Shown here one piece after another: positions 23,301-32,600 of a DNA stretch of 64,000 nucleotides. How positions within the stretch are numbered: the first letter of the stretch is position 1; each line of letters starts with the position of its first letter. The stretch comes from Onthophagus taurus (taxonomy: Eukaryota > Arthropoda > Insecta > Coleoptera > Scarabaeidae): NCBI RefSeq assembly GCF_036711975.1, contig NC_091968.1, positions 24,599,001 through 24,663,000 on the forward strand, written 5' to 3'. Below the pieces are notes generated by a model, which had not been told where the DNA came from, made no database searches, and saw only the letters and a program-made list of their open reading frames with translations. The translations under genes and the position numbers were made by a program.

Positions 23301-24439
23301 TCCGCCTTATATATCGCGAATAGTATGGGACTACCTTGTCTCTTCCAGAATATCTCGCTTAACTCTCCCCCCACTTTAACCTCAGCCGTCGTCTCCCTGA
23401 CAATCTCCTTCATTCTCTCTATCAGTTGTTCTGTGACACCTCTCCTTCTCATTTATTCCCACATCTTACATCTATCCACCTTATCAAATGCCGCCTTCAG
23501 GTCTATGAACAATGCATACAACTTTCCTCTCTTCTTGTTCAACTCCCTATCTGCCAGGTGTTTCAATATGTATATATTGTCAATTACCTCTCTTCCCATC
23601 TAGAAACAACTACCCCCTCTCCATTTCCTCTTCCAATCTCCCCAGCAGTAGTACTTTTGCATATATTTTAAATGTAGTGTCCAACAAGGTGATCCTCCCT
23701 CTATAATTGTTCACCACCCTTTTACTCCCCTTTTTATACCGTGGGCATATTATCCCTATCCTCCACCTGTCAGGCACCCCCCCACTCCATACGTCATTTA
23801 TTACTTTCCATAGCATCTTCACTGTCTCCGTCACCTCACTTTGGATATCATCCTTTCCTGGCGCCTTTTCCTCCTTCAGTCCCCTTTAAGGTAATTTTAA
23901 TGTTGTGTTACTTGAATCAATTAGGAAAGGGGCTATTCAGATACCGAACATGCGCAAGGCGTTGAATTGGAATTAATGCAAGCTTTAGGGAGAGAATCAA
24001 GATTAAAAGTTCGTTTACAAGAACTTGTTTCAACATTAGAACAAGTTACTAAAAACGCGGAAGCTCGATTATTAGAAGGACGAGAGTTAGTTCATGATCT
24101 CAATCAAACAAATAGGTAAAAATTATGCATACATAAAAAATAATTTCTACTTTACCGACATAATTTTAACATAATTCTAACCAATTTTTTTTTAGTATAT
24201 TAGCCGAAACCGTAGATAGAAATAATAAGAAATATCAAGCAAAATTTAAACGTATGGAACAACAAATGCTTCAAATGGTAGAGCGACATACATCCCAGGT
24301 AATTAATTAAAGATAATTTTTAAAAACCGAACTGATTTTTTTGTCGAAATAGATTCAAACGTTACAACAACGTATAGCATCTTTAGAAACTCCTCCAACG
24401 AATAGTTCGGAAAATTCAATGAGTTCAGTAGCAGTTTAA
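14314..24439 (+). CDS. MCC: Mutated in colorectal cancers (MCC) homologue, 5' end not assigned
   Basis: MCC is a coiled-coil scaffold tied in other animals to Wnt, NF-kB and cell-polarity control, binding PDZ proteins through its C-terminus. Exons read by eye: 14314-14455, 14520-14620, probably 17334-17428, 17653-18594, 18645-19029, 23925-24115, 24196-24298 and 24353-24439 (stop TAA). Phases agree throughout, giving at least 681 residues; human MCC is 829. Family signatures, in order: EEQLTELHSVIAELTRKL (first exon), ITKMAERIKLK, then the MCC/PDZ-binding domain SQNSVLALTLSETKAHCDRL, GKYESNAIALRLALGMCDRA and LDLEMAVLMQELMGLREEKA. The last exons carry the coiled coil MEQQMLQMVERH. The C-terminus SVAV could be a class II PDZ ligand. 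The N-terminal exon or exons are not identified. The 4.9-kb intron after 19029 is almost wholly nested transposons. Confidence 0.93.
15065..17282 (+). repeat. Satellite-bearing inverted-repeat element in an MCC intron
   Basis: The left edge ACATCACTTGACTAAGAGAC (about 15070) is matched in inverted form by the right edge GTCGCTTAGTCAAGTGATGC (17251-17270). The interior is about three copies of the 534-bp family, with modules AACCGGAAGTTGACCATAAC, ATATCTCGAGTAATATTGGA and TTTAAAATGAGTCCAAACAT. Bases 17190-17282 are the inverted match of 296-480. No transposase is seen, so it appears non-autonomous. Confidence 0.7.
17328..17428 (+). CDS. Candidate MCC exon or alternative first exon
   Basis: An open stretch with coding-like composition (MESDRYTLMDESAITSLDGS, then LTQANQLATQAFSR) ends at a donor, CG|GTATGA. 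Read from an acceptor after ATGGAG (exon 17334-17428), it supplies the phase 0 to phase 2 exon needed to link 14620 with an acceptor at 17651-17652. The acceptor lacks a good pyrimidine tract. Alternatively the ATG at 17328 is an internal alternative start. I do not see a strong match to vertebrate MCC here. Confidence 0.45.
19723..20351. mobile_element. Foldback MITE inside the mariner arm
   Basis: The ends CAGGGTGGGTAAACTTGG and CCAAATTTACCCACCCTG are inverted matches with TA on each side (19721-19722 and 20352-20353). Homology extends about 170 bp inward: 19730-19890 pairs with 20190-20345, including the arms GAAACTATAAGAGATACGAA and ATCTCTTATAGTTTCTGAAA. It has no coding capacity. It sits in the left arm of the mariner-like element, whose inverted arm resumes directly after it. 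Confidence 0.85.
20697..22468 (-). mobile_element. Tigger/pogo-type transposon inserted in the mariner transposase
   Basis: Minus-strand frames 22006-21599 and 21602-21399 carry DDE_1 transposase blocks: the LTPDQVYNADESGLLWKVLP segment with the first catalytic Asp, SKDRVTIMPCANANGTQ, then ISPRAFKNADLPLVYKNQNK and PLKVLLILNCTWA, where the second catalytic Asp expected in the LLLDN motif is changed. The right end (GGATTAACGAGCTTGTACTG followed by TA) looks like a pogo-type terminus. The matching left end is absent, so it is truncated. The N-terminal CENP-B-like DNA-binding part is degraded. Confidence 0.75.
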
Positions 24440-24583
24440 ATTTGTTTCAAATCACACAGATTAATAAGCACTACGTAAAAAAAAATTTAATCGTAATATA
24501 TAAAAAAAAATATAAGTAAATAGGTTTTAATCATTTTTTAAATGTCTATTTGATTTTGAGGCCGAGGTGCGTTGCTGTGATTA

Positions 24584-24589
24584 AATAAA
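24584..24589 (+). terminator. Probable MCC polyadenylation signal
   Basis: AATAAA lies 145 bp downstream of the MCC stop codon, within a region that shows no other gene. Confidence 0.5.
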
Positions 24590-24851
24590 AAGTACCGAAA
24601 CGAAAATAATTGTAATTAATTTTCGAATTAAAAGGAACGAATAGCTTTACGCTTTTTAAATGCAATAATGGAAAAAGGAAAATCGAGGATTTTTCGTTTT
24701 TTTGATATTTTTAATCCTCGATGTTTCAGTACAAAGCGCGATGAGGACTCTTGCCATAGCGAATTGTATAACAATTTGAGCCCCCAATAATTTTAAAAGA
24801 AAAGAGAGTGTAGCGCGTAAGATAGTTATTTTTTAAGTAAAAATATTGACG

Positions 24852-25046
24852 TGTAACTTTTATTATTATAAATAAATATGTTTACATATAATTACATATT
24901 TCATTTATGGTAAACCTTGTAATTTTAATCGAATCGCCCCAAGTTGTTTTTCTTTAGGGACTGTGGTTCTAAGTGTTGGGGATTGCCTGATTTTTCTCCC
25001 AAATCGTCCGGTTTTTCTTTGCGAGGGGTATTCCCAAGTTCTCTAT
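24852..25046 (-). pseudogene. Duplicated 3' end of mRpL2
   Basis: This segment matches 28586-28785, covering the 3' UTR and about the last 50 codons of mRpL2. Shared phrases include TTAATCGAATCGCCCCAA and TTTTTCTCCCAAATCGTCCG. It carries substitutions plus a deletion near 25020 that removes the codons around RPRSGLWQRK, and it lacks the rest of the gene, so it cannot be functional. It lies tail to tail with MCC, in the same orientation as the intact mRpL2 3.7 kb away. Confidence 0.88.
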
Positions 25047-27065
25047 TTTCTAACACTAGACCGAGAACCAGAAACATTCGGATTTAGCCCCAAGTCTTTC
25101 AAGACGGCTAAACCCGAATGATTCTAGTTCTAGGTCTTGTGTCAGTTCTAGTGATAGTGCTAGTGTAAAACTAGAACTAACACTAGAACTAGAAACATTC
25201 GGATTTAGCCCCAAGTCTCTCAAGACGGCTAAACCCGAATGATTCTAATTCTAGGTCTTGTGTTAGTTCTAGTGTTAGTGTAAAACTGGATGATCATTTG
25301 ACTGAAGCCAATTTGAAAACTGTTTCTTTTAGTGATCCTTAAAGGGTTTATTAACTACAACGTCTAAAACCTGCAGTTGTGAAGCCATACCACCAGGAAT
25401 AATGATTGACTAAAAAGTGACCCCGAAAAGCATCCAATATAAACATTGCTCTCTCTCCATCATTCCTTTGTTGATTTGCCCAAATACTTCTTGTCCAATC
25501 TATAACCAGTGCTTAGTCCCTTGGTACGATTTTTCTTTTAAGTACCACATAAGAAGAAAGTTTTGTTCCGTCAGCAAGTACTGCTAACATAACCGCTACC
25601 CTCGATTTTTCATTTCCTGTTGTTTTGATTAGAACAGATTTTTCTCCTTTTTTATTTATGGTATAATTTGAAAATCAAAATATACTGGTGTTTGATCCGC
25701 ATTACATAATCAAGTTTAAAGCATATTTGTGCTGTTTTCTTAAGTTTATTACATAACGTTGATATTTTCAATTAGTTTTTCCTCAAAATCTTTAGGAAGT
25801 TTTTGGACTAACGTTGTACGACGTCGCAAACATAATCCTAACCACCATTCTTCTGCGCCATCCATAACTTGCCATCCATAACTTATTGTAGTTTGAGGGA
25901 TATTTTTGCTTTTAGCTATTTCTTGAGTTTTTAATTGAATTGTTTCTCTTGTATGTGGAAATCCTTGTCCACGCATTTCATTTGCAAAATTACAAAACAA
26001 CAATTTCATCAATTTCTGGAAATCTACCCTTTTTGGGTCCTCGAAAGAATTCTTGTGTTGAATGAGCATTCAAAAGATTTTCTTTTTGCAATCGCCAACG
26101 TCTAATATTGCTTTCTGTTGTACCATACTTTTTAGCGGCTGCACAATTGTTTGTTTTTTCTGCTTCACGAATAGCCATAATTTTAAAATTGGCATCATAG
26201 CGTGTTCGGATATTTTTACCTATTTGACCTTTCGCCTTACCCCGTTTTTCAACTCGATCACACATAACTGATGCGGCACTCTCAACAAGTCTAATCCAGG
26301 AGTGCTGTATTACCCTTTTTTTTAGAAATGGTGTGTCAAACTTAATACAACTTAATAGACATAAGTTTTTCAACCTCAATCAAACTAATATGTTTTTCTC
26401 GCAAAACTACCGACTTTTGTTATTTCATTTGTGACTACTATATAGTATGGTTAATAAGGATTACATTATTTGACCGTAGTACATAAAGATTTAACGATTT
26501 TTAGCATTTTTAGAAATAGACATTACTAAGAGACATGGAATTTTTTTCTTATTTTTGCCAGTTGGCCTCTCGCGCGATACCCGCTTGGTATTGAGATTCG
26601 GGACACCTGTATATGGTCACAAACGGAATATTATAAAATTTGAACACAGAATCAGAATGAACAATAGACATGAATATACAAGATATTATACGCCAATATA
26701 ACAATATTTTTCTCATTGGTTATGTTAAAACAGTGTGGTTCCCCATATACTGATTGAATAGCATTTTACGCCACCTGTTACGACGCCATCTAACGCCATC
26801 CTGAGTACAGTACGTATTTTTAAATTAAATTACAGATTTCTAAATTACCGTACATTTTTGTACGGTATTCAACTTTGGACGTACGTGTACGGTAATTACC
26901 GTACGTATGGCAACACTGACTCTCGGTCTAGTGTTAGTTCTAGTGGCAGTGGTAGGTAGCGCTAGTTAGCATAAGATATTACTATGTTGTATATTTTTAT
27001 TGCACAAAAACTAACACTAGACCTAGAAATATTCGTATTTAGCCGTGCGTCTAATAATTTTTATA
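25047..27065. mobile_element. Palindromic 'CTAG' element, split by a pogo-type insertion
   Basis: Repeated phrases built from CTAGTGTTAGTTCTAG and its complement surround palindromic cores of the form CATTCGG(G/A)TTTAGCC ... GGCTAAACCCGAATG. Two tandem hairpin cores lie at 25073-25122 and 25195-25242. The other flank at 26920-27052 has the same phrases and ends in TTCGTATTTAGCCG. A related compact copy with both ends lies at 48359-48627. I do not recognise the family. The region between holds the pogo transposase remnant. Confidence 0.6.
25300..26379 (-). pseudogene. Dead pogo-superfamily transposase
   Basis: From 26379 downward the minus strand encodes a helix-turn-helix of the Brinker/CENP-B kind (YDANFKIMAIREAEKTNNCA, then AAKKYGTTESNIRRWRLQKE). 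A second HTH part follows: FPHTRETIQLKTQEIAKSKN and RRRTTLVQKLPKDFEEKL. The DDE part follows at about 25675-25500 (EKSVLIKTTGNEKSRVAVML, AVLADGTKLSSYVVLKRK). Several frameshifts and stops separate these blocks, so the gene is inactive. The DNA-binding domain is of the same general type as the host gene brinker in this window, but it belongs to a transposase. Confidence 0.8.
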
Positions 27066-27079
27066 TTTTTTGAAAGAGT

Positions 27080-27515
27080 TTTCATGCACTGCTAAGAAAA
27101 ATCTTTCAGGTGTCAACGTCAACTTTAATTTTATTATTATATTCGTAATCTTTATAAAATAACCTTTAAAACGAGTCCAAACATGACGCACTTATCTCAA
27201 AAAACAAAAAAGTTAGAATAAAAAACATTAAACCCGAAGTTAGCAACAATTTAATTTTTAAATATTAATACCTTAATTTTTGATTTTTTTTTATAATATT
27301 TTTGTTTTTGTGATCAATTTTGAGACATTTTATAAAAATTAAGAATATGTCAAAATGACGTTGACATTTCAAACCGGAAGTTGCTTATATCTCGAGTAAT
27401 ATTGGAATTAAACGTATCATGTTTGGGCTCATTTTAAACGATTTTTAATGAAGATTACAAATATGTCAAAATTGAGGTTGACATTTTACACCCGAAGTTA
27501 GTTATCATATAACAG
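27080..27515 (+). repeat. Single copy of the 534-bp repeat family
   Basis: It contains GTCAACTTTAATTTTATTAT, AACCGGAAGTTGCTTATATC, ATCTCGAGTAATATTGGAAT and TATGTCAAAATTGAGGTTG in the same order and orientation as the array at 30775-33870. A deletion removes part of the central module. Confidence 0.85.
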
Positions 27516-28585
27516 ACAACTTCATGGTGTTCTTTCATGATACAATTTCTTTGGTATATGTTTTAAATAAGGTTAGGTTAACGCAACCTATTGATCAAAG
27601 AATTTGTATTTAGTGGTAAAATAAACAATGTAAAACTAAAAAAAAAAAACGAGTATTATATCAAATATTAAATTAGGGTGAAATATTAATCGTTATCACT
27701 TATCTGGTTTTAATTTCGACTGGAACAAACAATTTGGACTGGAACACTGGAAGCTTGGTAGTCTGGATCAGGGTCCTCGTCTTTTGAACAGGATAGGATA
27801 TTATTCAGGATCTTCTTCTTGATAACAGGAACAAATATTATTCAGGATCTCTCATTTATTTAACTTTATATTTTAATTCTCGATCTGGTATTCTTCTATG
27901 TCGGTAAGATTTCTTCCATAAATTTAGAGGTTATGTAAAAAATTCGATAACTAAGGTTATAAAACCAAATTTTTAACAAAACGACGTGTACGCTAAGACG
28001 CTTTTAAATCGACTGTTCCTCCTCCAAAAATTTCACCCCTTATATACCATTTTCTTGAAACAAATGAAATCGCTTCTTTCTGATTGGTTGAATTTTTCCA
28101 TGGGTCATCCATTTTTTATAATTACTCTTCTTTTGAGGTTATAAAATCAATTTTATTAAATTCTACCTTATTCTTTTGAATTTCCTCATATAAAGATTTA
28201 TTATTCTTCCCTTTCAGAATTGAACAAAAGGATTTGACGAAAATTTCACCCTACGTTATGAATTTTCATGTCAAAACTTTGTAAAGTTCGAAAGGAATTT
28301 TCATCAACAAATAAGCGTTATCAAGCTCCAAATTATCACTAAACTAATTAATGAGTATCTTAATTACAATATTTAAGTGATTCAAAGTCTTTTAATAATA
28401 AATTAAATTATAATTAATGTCAAATTTAAAAAGTGAGGTTAGAATTTCAATTCTAAACCTTATTTATCTCTCAATCTCTATTTAAACGTGATTATGGATT
28501 ATAAACTATAAAGTTACAACTAATTACAATAAGTAATATCATCCTCAATTGGATTATTAACAATTTATACAAATTTTATTGACTT
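27516..28585. other. Non-coding spacer downstream of mRpL2
   Basis: No gene is seen. Bases 27715-27860 contain short internal repeats (ACTGGAACA; TTATTCAGGATCT twice, at about 27793 and 27839). Confidence 0.5.
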
Positions 28586-28623
28586 GTAACTTTTATTATT
28601 ATAAATATGTGTACATATTTAAT

Positions 28624-29511
28624 TTATGGCAAACCCGGTAATGTTAATCGAATCGCCCCAACTTGTTTTTCTTTAGACACCACAGTTCTAAGTGCTGGAG
28701 GTTGCCTAATTTTTCTCCCAAATCGTCCGGTTTTTCTTTGCCACAATCCCGATCGAGGTCTATTCCCAAGTTCCCTATTTTTTTGTGCAGTACCAATCGG
28801 TGTAATATTATGCGTTATATTACTTAACCTCCCAACTGTACACATACAATTTTCTGGTAAAGAAAATTCCCTTTTGCTTGGTAATTGTATAACAACTCGA
28901 TTATTACTATCTTTTCTTGTTATCGTGGCGGCTGAACCAGCTGCATGAACCAAAAATCCACCAAGACCTGGATATTTTTCAACACAATGTACTTGTATTC
29001 CAATGGGAAGAGCACCCAAAGGAAAAGCATCACCGATATTAGCACGAACTGGAATTCTTGGGATATAACTTGAAGTGCGAATTAAATCACCCTCTTTTAA
29101 ACCATGAGGGGCTAAAATGTATCTCATTTCATCGTCGCGAGCAACTAAAGCCACCAAAGATGTACGACACCCATCTTTTAAAATTTTTATTACTTTTTCA
29201 ACAATAGGCTCACTTTCATCTTTTGGACCATATCTTTGCCATTGTATCCAATGGTATTTGTGTTTTATTCCACCCCCGATTCCTCTTACAACCATCCGCC
29301 CCGTTTCGGGGTCTCTCCCCCCTAAATTAGTCACTTCTAAGGGCTTAACCGTGTATTCTTTGGGATAATGAATTTTTCTTCGAAAAGCCACCCCTTTACC
29401 AATTTCCGGTTTAATTATCCATTTCATACATCTCACCGATGGTAAAATTCTTGGATTTAATGGTAATTCAATTAAAGATAACTTTTGAAGTGCGTTTATT
29501 AAAATTGCCAT
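28624..29511 (-). CDS. mRpL2: Mitochondrial large ribosomal subunit protein uL2m
   Basis: This is an intronless 295-codon frame with ATG at 29511 and TAA at 28624. uL2 organises the peptidyl-transferase region of the large ribosomal subunit; this copy is the nuclear-encoded mitochondrial version. Visible features are a short N-terminal presequence-like stretch, then TNLGGRDPETGRMVVRGIGG and IKHKYHWIQW (RNA-binding OB-like half), and IRTSSYIPRIPVRANIGDAF, GALPIGIQVHCVEKYPGLGG and HAAGSAATITRKDSNNRVVI (SH3-like half). The C-terminus RELGNRPRSGLWQRKTGRFG follows the animal mitochondrial pattern and lacks the bacterial HPHGGGEG loop. Length matches animal uL2m. A minus-strand AATAAA lies just downstream at about 28590. 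Its 3' end is duplicated at 24852-25046. Confidence 0.96.
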   Translation of the reverse strand: MAILINALQKLSLIELPLNPRILPSVRCMKWIIKPEIGKGVAFRRKIHYPKEYTVKPLEVTNLGGRDPETGRMVVRGIGGGIKHKYHWIQWQRYGPKDESEPIVEKVIKILKDGCRTSLVALVARDDEMRYILAPHGLKEGDLIRTSSYIPRIPVRANIGDAFPLGALPIGIQVHCVEKYPGLGGFLVHAAGSAATITRKDSNNRVVIQLPSKREFSLPENCMCTVGRLSNITHNITPIGTAQKNRELGNRPRSGLWQRKTGRFGRKIRQPPALRTVVSKEKQVGAIRLTLPGLP

Positions 29512-29635
29512 TTTTAGGTTAACTTTTTAGTGAGTTTATTTTATTTGAAGTTGGATAACCTGTTTTTTGACATTTATTCAAGTTGTATACAAAATAACGG
29601 TTTGATTTGGCTTAAATTATTTTTAAAAGTTAATA
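29512..29635. promoter_or_regulatory. Divergent promoter interval, mRpL2 and serendipity-like gene
   Basis: Only 124 bp separate the two opposing start codons (mRpL2 ATG at 29511 on the minus strand, the other at 29636 on the plus strand), so both promoters must share this AT-rich interval or overlap the transcribed ends. No TATA box at a sensible distance was identified. Confidence 0.6.
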
Positions 29636-32600
29636 ATGAGTGATGTAAGTGAGAAAATCGGTGTTTGTTTAGAAAAATTTAATTCGATTAATACAGCGTA
29701 TTCGTATAAATCAAAAGTTGATTGGTTCAATGTAAAAGTGAACAAAAATGTTTAAATTTGAGGTTATGTTGAAATTTTTTTTTAGGAATTCTGTGTTATT
29801 TTGTCGGATTTATTGATGACCGTAGCAAATTTAATTAAAAAATCGAGTTTGGATTATGTGAAAGATGTTAAACGATCCCTATTACTTTACTTGCAACAAT
29901 TAACAACTTTATTATCGTTGTTAATTAAAATATTTTTGCACGAAAATGATATAAAGGAAATGATTCATGTAAGGAGGAAAAATTCAAGAATCATCATGTG
30001 GCTTAACTGAAAAAGTAGTAAAATAAAAGAAAATTAACCTATAAAATATAAATAAATGAAGAAATGCTTTAAGGCAAAGGTTTTTGATATAATTGTTGAT
30101 GTCACTACTATCATTTAAGCTATATTTAATCATTTTTTTAACTTCTGTCTGTATGATGTCGATGTTTTAACGTCGCCTATATTGCTTTGGATCTTTATTT
30201 CGCGATTCTTGTACCTCTTCGGGCATTTGTCGGATAGGTAAAACCGATTCTTTTGATTAGATCAGCCCCATGAAGTAATATTTTATGTAAATTTTGTGGC
30301 ATATAATACCAAGGATACAAATTAACATAAATCCTTGCAATATCTATACAATAAGATTTGAATTGTACGCTATTTTATAAAATTTTCATTCACTCCTGTG
30401 ATTTAAGAAGCTAATTCAGGACTTCTGAAAAAACGTCTGGCTGTATTGCTGTCATTGGTTGTCTCAAAACCTGGCTAAGCATATCAACCAGAATTTTCTG
30501 GTATTTCTATTACATATCTCTAATCTGTATGCAATATGTAAAATGTATTCAAACGCTTTTATTCACGCATGGAGGCTTGAAATTCCATATTCCAACTTAT
30601 CTTCTTTTATAACTCCTTTTAATACGACATCTGTGTCATTCTTTTGATTTAATTTTACCATCGATGGTTAAAGAAAATAAGGAATAATTCCGTAGTTATT
30701 GGAGGCAGTTCATCTATTTCTTTTTAATGTTTTTAATTTCATTTTTGACAAATTCCTTTGTTTCTTTATGAAAAATTATTTTCAACGTTAATTTTATTAT
30801 TGTATTCGTAATCTTTATAAAATAACCTTTAAAACGAGTCCAAACATGACGCACTTATCTCAAAAGACAAAAAAGTTAGAATAAAAAACGTTAAACCCGA
30901 AGTTAGCAACAATGAAGATAGCAACTTAATTTTTAAATATTAATACCAACCTTAATTTATGAATTTTTTTAATTATATTTTTGTTTTTGTGACAAATTTT
31001 GAGACATTTTATAAAATTAAGAACATATCAAAATGACATTGACATTTCAAACCGGAAGTTGACGATTACAAATATGTCAAAATTGAGGTTGACATTTATA
31101 ACCGGAAGTTGACCATAACTTCGTTAATATTGAAGATAAATATGTCGTGTTTATATTCATTTTAATGGAAATTACAAATATGTCAAAATTGAGGTTGACA
31201 TTTTACACGAGTAAGAAAAAACTTTCAGGTGTTAATGTCAACTTTAATTTTATTATCACATTCGTAATCTTTATAAAATAACCTTTAAAATGAGTCCAAA
31301 CATGACGCACTTATCTCAAAAAACAAAAAAGTTAGTATAAAAAACGTTAAACCCGAAGTTAGCAACAATGAAAATAGCAATTTAATTTTTAAATATTAAT
31401 ACCAACCTTAATTAATGAATTTTTTTTATTATATTTTTGTTTTTGTGACAAATTTTAAGAGATTTTATAAAATTAAGAATATATCAAAATGATATTGACA
31501 TTTCAAACCGGAAGTTGCTTATATCTCGGGTAATATTGGAATTAAACGTATCATGTTTGGGCTCATTTTAAAGGATTTTTCATGACGATTACAAATATGT
31601 CAAAATTGAGGTTGACATTTCTAACCGGAAGTTGACCATAACTTCGTTAATATTGAAGATAAATATGTCCTGTTTATATTCATTTTAAAGGAATTTTAAT
31701 GAAGATTACAAATATGTCAAAATTGAGGTTGACATTTTACACGGGTAAGAAAAAACTTTCAGGTGTTAATGTCAACTTTAATTTTATTATCATATTCGTA
31801 ATCTTTATAAAATAACCCTTAAAATGAGTCCAAACATGACGCACTTATCTCAAAAAACAAAAAAGTTAGTATAAAAAACGTTAAACCCGAAGTTAGCAAC
31901 AATGAAAATAGCAATTTAATTTTTAAATATTAATACCAACCTTAATTAATGAATTTTTTTTATTATATTTTTGTTTTTGTGACAAATTTTAAGAGATTTT
32001 ATAAAATTAAGAATATATCAAAATGATATTGACATTTCAAACCGGAAGTTGCTTATATCTCGGGTAATATTGGAATTAAACGTATCATGTTTGGGCTCAT
32101 TTTAAAGGATTTTTCATGACGATTACAAATATGTCAAAATTGAGGTTGACATTTCTAACCGGAAGTTGACCATAACTTCGTTAATATTGAAGATAAATAT
32201 GTCCTGTTTATATTCATTTTAAAGGAATTTTAATGAAGATTACAAATATGTCAAAATTGAGGTTGACATTTTACACGGGTAAGAAAAAACTTTCAGGTGT
32301 TAATGTCAACTTTAATTTTATTATCATATTCGTAATCTTTATAAAATAACCCTTAAAATGAGTCCAAACATGACGCACTTATCTCAAAAAACAAAAAAGT
32401 TAGTATAAAAAACGTTAAACCCGAAGTTAGCAACAATGAAAATAGCAATTTAATTTTTAAATATTAATACCAACCTTAATTAATGAATTTTTTTTATTAT
32501 ATTTTTGTTTTTGTGACAAATTTTAAGAGATTTTATAAAATTAAGAATATATCAAAATGATATTGACATTTCAAACCGGAAGTTGCTTATATCTCGGGTA

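Larger units (their letters stand above)
19039..23886 (-). mobile_element. 5'-truncated LINE inserted at an MCC splice donor, itself interrupted
   Basis: The minus strand carries, from high to low coordinate, reverse-transcriptase blocks (PDRWRIGIICPRYKKGSKRV and VNNYRGRITLLDTTFKIYAK at about 23780-23640, then KRQGSPILFAIYKADLEERL at about 23345-23280). After an interruption it carries the 3' part at 19478-19093 (CRREIKERRLVYGQGDREGY, ELKDRDKDIQRQERRSEIQE). The element is bounded by a 13-bp direct repeat, TAAGGTAATTTTA, at 19026-19038 and 23887-23899, consistent with a LINE target-site duplication. Frameshifts make it inactive. The interruption at 19484-22851 is a DNA transposon. Confidence 0.85.

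Noticed and set aside
22904-23965. Several plus-strand frames rich in Ser, Pro and Leu
   Set aside because: They are the antisense of the LINE reverse transcriptase on the minus strand.
28607-29368. Plus-strand frames over mRpL2
   Set aside because: Antisense shadows of the mRpL2 coding sequence, which has clear family blocks on the other strand.
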